Of a DNA stretch of 52,679 nucleotides, positions 17,138 to 25,484 are shown in pieces. Source of the DNA: Blautia glucerasea (GTDB taxonomy: Bacteria; Bacillota; Clostridia; Lachnospirales; Lachnospiraceae); assembly GCF_013304385.1 (NCBI RefSeq), contig NZ_JAAITU010000029.1, positions 1 through 52,679 on the forward strand. Reading direction: 5' to 3'. Position 1 is the stretch's first letter. Every line of letters begins with the position of its first letter. The translations under genes and the position numbers were made by a program. The notes beneath the pieces were generated by a model. It ran no database searches and was not told the origin of the DNA. It saw only the letters and a list, made by a program, of their open reading frames with translations.

Positions 17138-18142
17138 TTATGCAGTCTTTTTATTTTTCAGTACATCTATGAAGATTGCCAGGACCAGTACCAGACCTGT
17201 AAAGATCTGCTGCCAGTTTGCCTGCAGTCCGATGTACGGAAAACCTGTTTTCAGCAGTGACATTACGAAAACACCTAACAGAGTTCCTGTAACTGTCCCT
17301 ACTCCACCATTCATGGATGTTCCACCGATGATCGCTCCGGCGATAGCATCCAGCTCCAGTCCTGCTCCGGTTCCTGGCGGAATCGCCTGGAATGTAGCCG
17401 CATAGGCGATACCTGCAAGTCCTGCGAAAAAGCCGGAGATCAGATAAGCCAGAGACTGATATTTTACTACATTTACACCTGATAATCTTGTTGCTTCTTT
17501 GTTGCTTCCAATAGCGATAATATAACGTCCTGCTCTTGTTTTATTCAGGAAGATGGACATCAGGATCACACAGATCAGTACCAGAATAAATCCTACCGGG
17601 ATCATCTTTCCGTTCATTTTCAGTTTGAAAATGCTGCGGAACCAGCCGTTTTCAGCTGCAGCCGGAGGCCAGGTAACACTCATGGCTCCTGTAAGAAGAG
17701 AACCAAGACCTCTGGTGATCATCATAGTGCCAAGTGTTGCGATAAAGGGAGGCAGATCCATCACTGCAACCAGTAATGCGTTTAACAGACCGATCAAAAC
17801 TCCCAGTGCAATGGCTGCCAGCATACCAACCACTACAGGCATTCCTACCTTTGTGATCAGATGACCGCCAAACAATGCGTAACAGATCATTCCTGTTCCT
17901 ATGGAAAGGTCTACACCACCTGTGATCAGGCAGAAGGTAACACCAATTGCCATGAAGCTGATGTAATATGAATAATCAAAAATACTAACTAATGTAGAAT
18001 ACTGTCTGAAAGCCGGACTTCCCACTGAAAACATGATCGCCAGGAAAATAATTACCAGCACAACCACGATTTTCTGGGTTCCAATAGCTTTTACAATAGG
18101 GTTATTGGTAAAAGCATTCCCCTTTTTTTCTCTATCTGCCAT
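17138..18142 (-). CDS. Sugar ABC transporter permease
   Basis: A 334-aa membrane permease of the RbsC type. A short basic N-terminus precedes about nine hydrophobic helices. The family signatures are TGGVDLSIGTGMICYALFGG and GAIIGGTSMNGGVGTVTG, with GSNKEATRLSGVNV in the conserved cytoplasmic loop. It lies between the ATPase and the binding protein and shares the GSNKEA.RLSGVNV loop with the other permease of this operon, suggesting duplication and a heterodimeric channel. Confidence 0.85.
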   Translation of the reverse strand: MADREKKGNAFTNNPIVKAIGTQKIVVVLVIIFLAIMFSVGSPAFRQYSTLVSIFDYSYYISFMAIGVTFCLITGGVDLSIGTGMICYALFGGHLITKVGMPVVVGMLAAIALGVLIGLLNALLVAVMDLPPFIATLGTMMITRGLGSLLTGAMSVTWPPAAAENGWFRSIFKLKMNGKMIPVGFILVLICVILMSIFLNKTRAGRYIIAIGSNKEATRLSGVNVVKYQSLAYLISGFFAGLAGIAYAATFQAIPPGTGAGLELDAIAGAIIGGTSMNGGVGTVTGTLLGVFVMSLLKTGFPYIGLQANWQQIFTGLVLVLAIFIDVLKNKKTA

Positions 18143-18157
18143 TTTTCCTTCCTCCTC

Positions 18158-19651
18158 TTATTCTCTTCTGGTAGCCGCATGCATGATATTTTCCTGTGTT
18201 GCCTCTGAGATATCAATCTCACCGGTCTTCTTGCCTTCACACATTACCACGATACGGTCACTCATTCTCAGAATCTCTGTCATTTCAGAGGAAATCATAA
18301 TGATCGACTTTCCTTCTGCCACCAGCTCATTCATCAGGTGATAGATCTCACTTTTAGCACCTACATCAATACCTCTGGTAGGCTCATCAAAGATCAGGAT
18401 GTCACAGTTTCTTACCAGCCATTTAGCAATAACTACTTTCTGCTGGTTTCCACCGGAAAGATTTACTACCAGCTGATCTACTCCTGGTGTTTTTGTTTTC
18501 AGGTCATTTACATATTTCTTTGCAATCTCATTTTCTTTTTTCTTGTTAATGAAGATTCCATTCATGAAATTCTCCATGCTTGCCATGGTAGAATTCTCTG
18601 CCACACTTTTGGCTACAACAATTCCGTAACGCTTTCTGTCCTCTGACAAATAACCGATTCCACATTTTACAGCATCCATAGGGCTCTTGATATCTACTTT
18701 TTTACCATTTACGTAAATATCACCGCTTTCTTTAGGATCTGCTCCAAAAAGTGCTCTTGCAGTCTCTGTACGTCCTGCACCCATCAGGCCGGAAAAACCA
18801 AGGATCTCTCCTTTGTGAAGTTCAAAGCTTACATCCTGTACCATCTTCCCTGCATTCAGGTGTTCTACCTTCAGAACAACCGGTGCGTCTGGCGCCACAT
18901 TGCTTTCTGTCTTCGGATCTTCATAGATCACACGGCCAACCATCATATTGATGATATCATCTTTTGTACAATCCTTTGTGATCAGTGTTCCTACGTAACT
19001 TCCATCACGCATAACTGTTACACGGTCTGTGATCACCTTGATCTCGTCCATACGATGGGAAATATAAACGATTCCCAGCTGCTTATCCCTCAGATCACGG
19101 ATGATCTTGAACAGTTCTTCGATCTCTGCTTCTGTAAGAGCTGCAGAAGGCTCATCAAAAATGATAACCTTTGCCTCATGAGAAATCGCTTTGGCGATCT
19201 CACACATCTGCTGCTTACCAACAGTAAGATTTCCCATTTTTTCCTTTGGATCAATATCAATGTTCAGCTGTCTGAAAAGCTTTGCTGCTTCCTCATTCAT
19301 CTTCGCATCATTGATCAGCTTGCCATTCATGATCTCACGGCCGATAAAAATGTTCTGAGCCACTGTAAGATGATTCAGCATGTTCAGCTCCTGGTGCACG
19401 ATCACAATACCTGCATCCTGTGCATCCCTTGGGCTTGTAAACTCTACTTCTTTTCCTTCATATGTAATCGAACCTGAATCCTTGGAATAAATACCTGTCA
19501 GAACTTTCATCAGAGTGGATTTACCGGCTCCGTTCTCTCCCATCAGAGCGTGAACTTCACCTTTTCTGATCTCCAGGTCAACATGGTCCAGTGCATGAAC
19601 ACCGGGGAAAGACTTATCTATACCCTTCATTGTTAAAATGACTTCACCCAT
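18158..19651 (-). CDS. Sugar ABC transporter ATPase (two nucleotide-binding domains)
   Basis: A 497-aa RbsA-type ATPase. Cassette 1 has GENGAGKST, LTVGKQQM and VIIFDEPSAALTEAE. Cassette 2 has GLMGAGRTE, LSGGNQQKVVIAKW and ILIFDEPTRGIDVG. The frame is open to 19690, but the ATG at 19651 follows AAAGGATAGAG and gives the conserved beginning ILTMKGIDKSFPGVHALD. It lies 38 nt after one permease and 15 nt before the next. Confidence 0.88.
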   Translation of the reverse strand: MGEVILTMKGIDKSFPGVHALDHVDLEIRKGEVHALMGENGAGKSTLMKVLTGIYSKDSGSITYEGKEVEFTSPRDAQDAGIVIVHQELNMLNHLTVAQNIFIGREIMNGKLINDAKMNEEAAKLFRQLNIDIDPKEKMGNLTVGKQQMCEIAKAISHEAKVIIFDEPSAALTEAEIEELFKIIRDLRDKQLGIVYISHRMDEIKVITDRVTVMRDGSYVGTLITKDCTKDDIINMMVGRVIYEDPKTESNVAPDAPVVLKVEHLNAGKMVQDVSFELHKGEILGFSGLMGAGRTETARALFGADPKESGDIYVNGKKVDIKSPMDAVKCGIGYLSEDRKRYGIVVAKSVAENSTMASMENFMNGIFINKKKENEIAKKYVNDLKTKTPGVDQLVVNLSGGNQQKVVIAKWLVRNCDILIFDEPTRGIDVGAKSEIYHLMNELVAEGKSIIMISSEMTEILRMSDRIVVMCEGKKTGEIDISEATQENIMHAATRRE

Positions 19652-19689
19652 ATCTCTATCCTTTCTCTCTACTTTATTGTAGTCACACA

Positions 19690-20673
19690 TCAGTTCTTTC
19701 TCTTCTTACTCCGAACATCTGCATACACAGCCAGAAGAACGATGATACCGGTAATTACATACTGATAATCTTTCTGGAAGCCCATTGCAAGGATACCTTC
19801 CTGAAGAAGTGATACGATCAGAACACCAATAATACTTCCTCCGATAGAGGCCACGCCACCTGCCATGGAAGTTCCTCCCATAACACAGCTTGCGATAGCA
19901 TCATTGTTGAATGTATCACCAAGTCCCGGCTGAACTGTTGTATAGGAACCAACATAGGCGATTGCTGCAACTCCTGCCAATGTTCCGCAGATCACATATG
20001 CCAGCATTTCCCATTTCTTAACATTAACACCGGATAAGCGGACTGCTTCTTTGTTACTGCCCAGGCACAGGATATATCTTCCTGCTTTTGTATTATTCAG
20101 GATGATTGCGCAGATCACTGCGATCACAAGCAGGATCAGAAGACCAGTTGGAACATCTGTGTTTCCGATCTTCATTCTTACCAGGCTTCTGTACCAGCCA
20201 GATGCATCACTTGACTGTGGCCAGCTGATGGTCTGTGTCTGTGTAAATACAGAACCGATTCCCTTTGCCAGCATCATGGAAGCCATGGAAGAGATAAATG
20301 ACGGAAGTCCCATGTAGGCTACCAGGAATCCATTCCAGATACCAAACACAAGGCCTACCAGAACACATACCAGAAGAGCTGCTCCTGTAGGTATGCCGTC
20401 TTTTGTCAGAAGTCTTCCTGCGATCAGTGCTGCACAGAACATTACCGGACCGATTGAGAAATCAATACCGCCGGTAGCAATCACAAAGGTAACTCCCAAT
20501 GCCAGGAATCCTAGAAAGTAAGCATAGTTCAATGCACTCAGGATTCGGGAATAGCTTAAAAACGTAGGGCTGATGATCGCAAATGCAATGTACATAACAA
20601 GAAGCACACCACATAATACAATCCTGTTAAATCCAACCTTTTTTACAAATGGGCTGTTTTTGAAATTTTCCAT
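19690..20673 (-). CDS. Sugar ABC transporter permease
   Basis: A 327-aa RbsC-type membrane permease. Signatures include TGGIDFSIGPVMFCAALIAG, GSNKEAVRLSGVNVKKWEML and CVMGGTSMAGGVASIGG. It is the first gene of the second importer operon and follows AGGAGG. Having two distinct permeases in one operon differs from the single-permease ribose type and resembles rhamnose, AI-2 and some galactofuranose importers. Confidence 0.85.
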   Translation of the reverse strand: MENFKNSPFVKKVGFNRIVLCGVLLVMYIAFAIISPTFLSYSRILSALNYAYFLGFLALGVTFVIATGGIDFSIGPVMFCAALIAGRLLTKDGIPTGAALLVCVLVGLVFGIWNGFLVAYMGLPSFISSMASMMLAKGIGSVFTQTQTISWPQSSDASGWYRSLVRMKIGNTDVPTGLLILLVIAVICAIILNNTKAGRYILCLGSNKEAVRLSGVNVKKWEMLAYVICGTLAGVAAIAYVGSYTTVQPGLGDTFNNDAIASCVMGGTSMAGGVASIGGSIIGVLIVSLLQEGILAMGFQKDYQYVITGIIVLLAVYADVRSKKRKN

Positions 20674-20712
20674 TTCCGTTCCTCCTCATTTCATTTCCCT
20701 TCAACTGTGATT

Positions 20713-20740
20713 ATTATATCCTGTGGCCATCTGGATTTTA
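20713..20740 (-). promoter_or_regulatory. Probable promoter of the second ABC operon
   Basis: A consensus TATAAT (20713-20718, minus strand) lies about 40 nt before the permease start, with only a poor TTAAAA-like -35 about 17 nt upstream. A good -10 with a weak -35 fits activation by the neighbouring YesN-type regulator. Confidence 0.4.
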
Positions 20741-20810
20741 ATGGAATATATTCTTGAAAAAGGTTAAAAATTTACGGTAAGGAATTTTTTTACCTTTTTT
20801 CCCAAATGCA

Positions 20811-20836
20811 AAAAGAGAACGGATCACTCCGCTCCC
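20811..20836 (-). terminator. Terminator of the three-component sensor operon
   Basis: On the minus strand a GGGAGCGGA stem pairs with TCCGTTCTC (two G-U pairs, GTGA loop), followed by TTTTT. It lies 11 nt after the stop of the membrane-tethered binding protein. Confidence 0.75.
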
Positions 20837-20847
20837 TTTTTTGATAT

Positions 20848-21840
20848 TTATGTATTCTTTTTTGTATTAAATGGAAATAACAGCTTTTCCATCTCACTGT
20901 TGTACATGTTTTCCGGAGTGATCAGTTCACAGCCGGAATCAATGTTCTTTTCCTCCTTTTTCCCTTCCAAGTGAAGAATCGTTTCTTTTACTCCAAGATA
21001 TCCCATCTTAAAAGCTTTCTGTACAACAAATGCTTTAAATACGCCCTGTTCCATCAGCTGCACTGCTTCCTGGGAACTGTCAATGCCAACTGTAGCGATC
21101 CGGTCCTTTGCTTCCGCCTCCTTCACCGCCCTGGCTGCACCTACAGAAGAATACTCATTCATGCCTGCGATCATCTTCAGATCCGGATACTTTTCCATCA
21201 GTTCCTTTGCCAGATTGTAAGATCTGTCAAAAAGAGAATTGCAGTACACCACTTCCACAATATTCTTCTCATAATCTCCCAGGCCTTCGCGGAATCCCTG
21301 CTCACGTTCCACAGCTGTGGAAACTCCTTTCACATGACTGATCACTGCAATCTTATCATCCTTGCCTATGATCGTCCTTGCATATTCCCCCAGCCTGCGC
21401 CCTGCTTCCACATTGTCTGTAGCTACAGTCAGATCCTGCAATTCCTCTGAGGTACAGGAATCAATATAGGTAATGCAAATACCTTTTTCTTTTGCTTTTT
21501 TCAGATCTTCATTGGCTGCACTACTGCTGGATGTGGAAAAAAGGATTCCATCCGGATTTTGTTCGATTGCTTTTTTAAGAAGCCTGATCTGCCCTTTTAC
21601 ATCCTGTTCATTTTTCGGTGCCATCACTTCCAGCTGTGCCCCGTATTCGCTGGCTGCCATCCTGGCCCCGGAAATAAGAGAAGACCAGAAATCACTGGTT
21701 CCGTCTTCGGTTTTGGGAATATAGATCAAAGACAATGGTGTGCTGCTTTTCTGCCTCTGCAGGATATAACCTGTAAAAAATCCAAGAAATATCAGGAAGC
21801 CGATCACACCCATGGCGATCCATTTTTTATATTTTTTCAT
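20848..21840 (-). CDS. Membrane-tethered sugar-binding sensory protein
   Basis: A 330-aa periplasmic-binding-protein-like sensor. Residues 8-27 (WIAMGVIGFLIFLGFFTGYI) are an uncleaved membrane anchor, followed by a sugar-binding fold: TEDGTSDFWSSLISGARMAA, ILFSTSSSSAANEDLKKA, CITYIDSC, VGIDSSQEAVQLM and IDSGCELITPENMY. It overlaps the kinase stop by 14 nt and is last in the regulator-kinase-sensor operon. In known three-component systems such as XylFII-LytS, a tethered binding protein presents the sugar to its kinase. That role is inferred here from the operon and anchor. Confidence 0.75.
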   Translation of the reverse strand: MKKYKKWIAMGVIGFLIFLGFFTGYILQRQKSSTPLSLIYIPKTEDGTSDFWSSLISGARMAASEYGAQLEVMAPKNEQDVKGQIRLLKKAIEQNPDGILFSTSSSSAANEDLKKAKEKGICITYIDSCTSEELQDLTVATDNVEAGRRLGEYARTIIGKDDKIAVISHVKGVSTAVEREQGFREGLGDYEKNIVEVVYCNSLFDRSYNLAKELMEKYPDLKMIAGMNEYSSVGAARAVKEAEAKDRIATVGIDSSQEAVQLMEQGVFKAFVVQKAFKMGYLGVKETILHLEGKKEEKNIDSGCELITPENMYNSEMEKLLFPFNTKKNT

Positions 21841-23647
21841 GATCTGCCTCCTGTTTCATAGGAATCATATTCATAGGAATCACAATAGAAGCAGTGGTTC
21901 CTTCCCCTTGCCTGCTGCTGTATGTAATGCCGTAATCCATTCCATAATACAACTGAAGTCTTTTCTGTACATTATAGACTCCAACCCCATTTGACCGATA
22001 ATTTACTTTGTGTTTTTCAAAAATATGGGACAAAGTCTGCTCATCCATGCCTGCTCCATTGTCCTTGATCTGGATCACTGCATTTTCCCCTTCCCTGTAT
22101 CCTCTGACAATGAGAAGGCCTTTACCTTCTTTATATTTCAGTCCATGGTAGATCGCATTTTCAATCAAAGGCTGAAGCACCAGCTTAATGATAGGCACTC
22201 CCATGATCTGGGCATCAACCTGGATCTGAAACTCCAGTTTATCCTTGTAACGCATTTTCTGGATAGTCAGGTAGCTTCTTGCATATTCCACCTCCTGGCC
22301 AATAGGTACCTGTTCCTCTTCATTGCTGATACTCTGTCTGAGAAGCCTTGCCAGGGAAGCAGTCATAACCACTACTTCCTCATTTTTCTTCCCTTCTGCC
22401 ATCCAGATGATAGAGTCCAGGGTATTGTACAGAAAATGTGGATTGATCTGGGACTGCAATGCCTTCAATTCACTTTTTCTTTTCTGCTGCTGCTCATAAA
22501 TATTCTGCTTCATCAGTTCCTGGATCCTGCTGGTCATCACATTGAAGGATCTGGTCAGGCTGCCCACCTCATTCCGAGAGGTCACTTCTACTTCCGCTGC
22601 CCCGAAATCCCCTTCCTGTACCCTTGCCATAGAATCCCGAAGCTGCTGCAGCGGCCGGGTAATATTCCTTGAGATCAGATTGGAAAGAACCAATGCTGCG
22701 ATCACCAGGATTGCCGCTACCAGCACATAAATGCTTCTGGCCTTTTTGCTGTCTTTCAAAAGCTCTGCCACATTGGTACAGCCAACTACAGTCCAGCCGG
22801 TTTTCTCAGACCGGGAAATCGTATAGATCTTGGCATTATCCCCACTTCCATCCATCAGTGTTTCCTTGTCTGTATTCATAACAAGATCGATATTTTCAGT
22901 CTGAAGCTCATTATAAAGCTGTTGCTGCTGGGGATGATAAACAACATTACCATCCTGGTCAAGAAGGAAAACGTATCCCTTGGAACCAATACTGTTCTGG
23001 TCGCACAATTCACTGATAGCACTGTAATTCAAGTCAATAAATACAACACCTTCTCTGTTGCCGCTTCCTGTAAAATTACGCACTCCGCGGCTTACTGTGA
23101 TCACCCAGGGGCGTTCTCCCCTGATCACATGCTGCACATGAGACGAGGTAAGTACAGAACGGTTGCTGGTTATAGCATTTTTATACCATGCCTGGGTGTC
23201 AAGATCCAGATAAGCATTCTTCTGCTGGCCGCCATTATTAAAAAGCCGGTTCCCGTCTTTTTGGATCAGGCCAATGTTACGAATATCGCTGCGGCTTTTC
23301 AGGATCGTCCGAAACTGCTCTACCAGTCGCTGTCTGCATTCGGAAACCTGAAGTGTTTCTTCATCCTTATCATACAGAAATGATTGGGTGTCCCGGCTGC
23401 CTGAAACCATCGTTACAATATTGTCCATGTAATCAATATAGGAATCGATATTCTGGTTGGTCTGGCGCACAATCGTCCTGGTATAAACCACTGCATTATC
23501 AAATACAGAGGTTCTGGTAAAGCGCAGGGAAATTGCTACCACAATGACCACAGCACACAGCACCATCACAGATATAGCAGCAAAAAGTGCACTCCTTACA
23601 CTTTTAAAATGCCGGAGCACATCCCTGTTTTTCTTTTTTTCTTTCAT
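21827..23647 (-). CDS. YesM-type sensor histidine kinase with Cache-like sensor
   Basis: A 606-aa membrane kinase. TM1 is at about residues 17-40, a Cache-like extracellular domain of about 240 residues follows (QTNQNIDSYIDYMDNIV through GDNAKIYTISRSEKTGWTVVG), TM2 is IYVLVAAILVIAALVLSNLI, then HAMP. The His box is LQSQINPHFLYNTLDS with H404. ATPase motifs are LQPLIENAIYHGL, KDNGAGMDEQ and NGVGVYNVQKRLQL. It overlaps the regulator stop by ATGA. It probably acts with the tethered binding protein to report an outside sugar. Confidence 0.88.
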   Translation of the reverse strand: MKEKKKNRDVLRHFKSVRSALFAAISVMVLCAVVIVVAISLRFTRTSVFDNAVVYTRTIVRQTNQNIDSYIDYMDNIVTMVSGSRDTQSFLYDKDEETLQVSECRQRLVEQFRTILKSRSDIRNIGLIQKDGNRLFNNGGQQKNAYLDLDTQAWYKNAITSNRSVLTSSHVQHVIRGERPWVITVSRGVRNFTGSGNREGVVFIDLNYSAISELCDQNSIGSKGYVFLLDQDGNVVYHPQQQQLYNELQTENIDLVMNTDKETLMDGSGDNAKIYTISRSEKTGWTVVGCTNVAELLKDSKKARSIYVLVAAILVIAALVLSNLISRNITRPLQQLRDSMARVQEGDFGAAEVEVTSRNEVGSLTRSFNVMTSRIQELMKQNIYEQQQKRKSELKALQSQINPHFLYNTLDSIIWMAEGKKNEEVVVMTASLARLLRQSISNEEEQVPIGQEVEYARSYLTIQKMRYKDKLEFQIQVDAQIMGVPIIKLVLQPLIENAIYHGLKYKEGKGLLIVRGYREGENAVIQIKDNGAGMDEQTLSHIFEKHKVNYRSNGVGVYNVQKRLQLYYGMDYGITYSSRQGEGTTASIVIPMNMIPMKQEADHEKI

Positions 23648-25266
23648 CGGCGTTTCTCCCGGGCATATTCGGTAGGCGTTTTCCCAGTCATTTTCTTAAA
23701 ACAGATCCCGAAATAATGAGGATCTGCAAATCCTACCTTCTCTGCAATCTCATAGTTTTTCAGGGTCGTACTCTCCAGAAGCTCCATTGCCTTTTCAATC
23801 CGCAGCCGTCCCAGTACTTCGATAAATGTCTCACCTGTCAATTCTTTAAAAATAGTGGAAAAATAGCTGGTACTGATATTCAGATAAGAACATATCTGAT
23901 TCAGATTCAGATCCGGCTGCATATAACGGGTCTTTATGTAGTCCATAGCCAGGGCCGCCTGTCTGTGTCCGCTGGAGCTATTCATCATCTGAAGTTCCTC
24001 AAAGGACTTTTTTGCATATTCTTCTACCAGTGTCACCGCTTCCTGGAAGGTGCGCTGTTCTGGTATTTTTGCCTGCAGTGACTCTCTTTGCTTTAATTCT
24101 TTTTTATGATCCCCGGTAACAGATCCAAGACAAAGGCCAATGGTACGTATGATCTGCTGCAAATAGCCACATGCCCGGGTTTTCCCCACCCTTGCCTTCT
24201 GAATAAGTTGTACAATCTGATCCAGATTGCTTTGTACCAGATCCCATTCTCCTGTTTTCATGCCTTCTGCCAGATCCTCCAGAAACACCTGAATGGAGAG
24301 TCCGCTTTCCTGTTCTTTTTCATCTTCCATATTAATAAGAAGATTACCTCCAAGAAGATATCTGCACTCAATCCCTTTCTGTGCCTGCTCATGGGAAAAA
24401 TGCAATTCTGTCAGACTTCTCACCCAGCCACCGATGCCAACGGATACTCCCATGCCGATGGCCTCTCCGGCTTTCTCCTGGATTTCTTTACATACTGCCT
24501 GGATCCGGCTTTCAAATTCTTTATTCTTTTCACCAGTAAAAAGAACACAGACCCGGCTACTGCCTTCCTGGTATGCAATGCCTGCATTCTCACGGCTTAC
24601 GATCTCATCACTGATATTGAAAAGCACAAAGGTCATCAGCTGGCTTTCCTGTCTCTGGTCTGCTTCAATCTGGAAGAGCTGGGAATAGGCATCCAGGTCA
24701 AGGATCGCTACCCTGTAGGACTGGGCATCCAGATGAATCCCCAGCCTTTCCAGCTGATAAAGGCTTTCCTGAATATCCCTGGTGCAGGACACAAGCCCCT
24801 CGATAGCTCCGAACCGGATCATCAGTGCGTTGTCCCGATAATCCTCAGAGGTACGAAGCAACGAATCCATCTGCTCCCTGGCCCCCCGCTTCTCATCAAC
24901 CTTCTCTTTTACTCTGCCGATCACTTCCCGCAACTCCATAGCGGTAACAGGCTTAAGAAGATATTCACTCACCCCATACTGGATAGCCTTCTGGGCATAT
25001 TCAAATTCTCCAAAACCGCTAAAAATCACAATAAAAATATCCGGATACTCTTCATGAAGAAACTTACTTAATTCCATGCCATCCATATAGGGCATACAAA
25101 TATCTGTAAGAACAATATCCACCGGATGCTCTGTTACAAATTCCATAGCCTGCCTGCCATTCTCGCAATCTCCCACCAGCTGGCAGTCCATGGCTCCCCA
25201 ATCAATATTCTCCCGGATAGCGTCTCTTACCAGGATCTCATCATCTACTAATAAAATACGATACAT
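23644..25266 (-). CDS. YesN/AraC-type response regulator
   Basis: A 540-aa regulator. The receiver domain (1-120) has D8/D9, phospho-acceptor D55 in IVLTDICMPYMDG, and K105 in EYLLKPVTAMEL. The C-terminal 100 residues contain two AraC helix-turn-helix motifs (LNQICSYLNISTSYFSTIFK and NYEIAEKVGFADPHYFGICFK). The frame is open to 25299, but the ATG at 25266 follows ACAGGAAAA and begins directly at the receiver strand MYRILLVDDE. It is first in its operon and likely activates the adjacent importer operon. Confidence 0.88.
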   Translation of the reverse strand: MYRILLVDDEILVRDAIRENIDWGAMDCQLVGDCENGRQAMEFVTEHPVDIVLTDICMPYMDGMELSKFLHEEYPDIFIVIFSGFGEFEYAQKAIQYGVSEYLLKPVTAMELREVIGRVKEKVDEKRGAREQMDSLLRTSEDYRDNALMIRFGAIEGLVSCTRDIQESLYQLERLGIHLDAQSYRVAILDLDAYSQLFQIEADQRQESQLMTFVLFNISDEIVSRENAGIAYQEGSSRVCVLFTGEKNKEFESRIQAVCKEIQEKAGEAIGMGVSVGIGGWVRSLTELHFSHEQAQKGIECRYLLGGNLLINMEDEKEQESGLSIQVFLEDLAEGMKTGEWDLVQSNLDQIVQLIQKARVGKTRACGYLQQIIRTIGLCLGSVTGDHKKELKQRESLQAKIPEQRTFQEAVTLVEEYAKKSFEELQMMNSSSGHRQAALAMDYIKTRYMQPDLNLNQICSYLNISTSYFSTIFKELTGETFIEVLGRLRIEKAMELLESTTLKNYEIAEKVGFADPHYFGICFKKMTGKTPTEYAREKRR

Positions 25267-25358
25267 TATTTTTCCTGTTTGTAAAAGCACCTTATACATT
25301 CCCCAATCTTCTGCCCGCCGGTACTTTTTACGATCTCCCTCTCCAATTCTTTTCTAAT

Positions 25359-25387
25359 ATAGTATCATATTCGCCCCTTTATTACAA
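25359..25387 (-). promoter_or_regulatory. Promoter of the regulator-kinase-sensor operon
   Basis: Minus-strand TTGTAA (25382-25387) and TGATACTAT (hexamer 25359-25364) are spaced by 17 nt, about 90 nt upstream of the response-regulator start. Confidence 0.55.
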
Positions 25388-25436
25388 CGGAACTCCTGAA
25401 TTTTGCACAAAAAGCATTCCTATTTTCAGCTGTGGG

Positions 25437-25445
25437 TGGTATAAT
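25437..25445 (+). promoter_or_regulatory. Extended -10 promoter of the large secreted protein
   Basis: TGGTATAAT, a consensus extended -10, lies 39 nt before the TTG start codon. A GGGAGGAAA ribosome site follows at 25471-25479. Confidence 0.6.
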
Positions 25446-25484
25446 CTGAATAGTCAAATATCATTTTCAAGGGAGGAAATTAGT

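Noticed and set aside
24106..25071. A 321-residue plus-strand open frame
   Set aside because: It is antisense to the YesN-type response regulator, without a start signal or domain.
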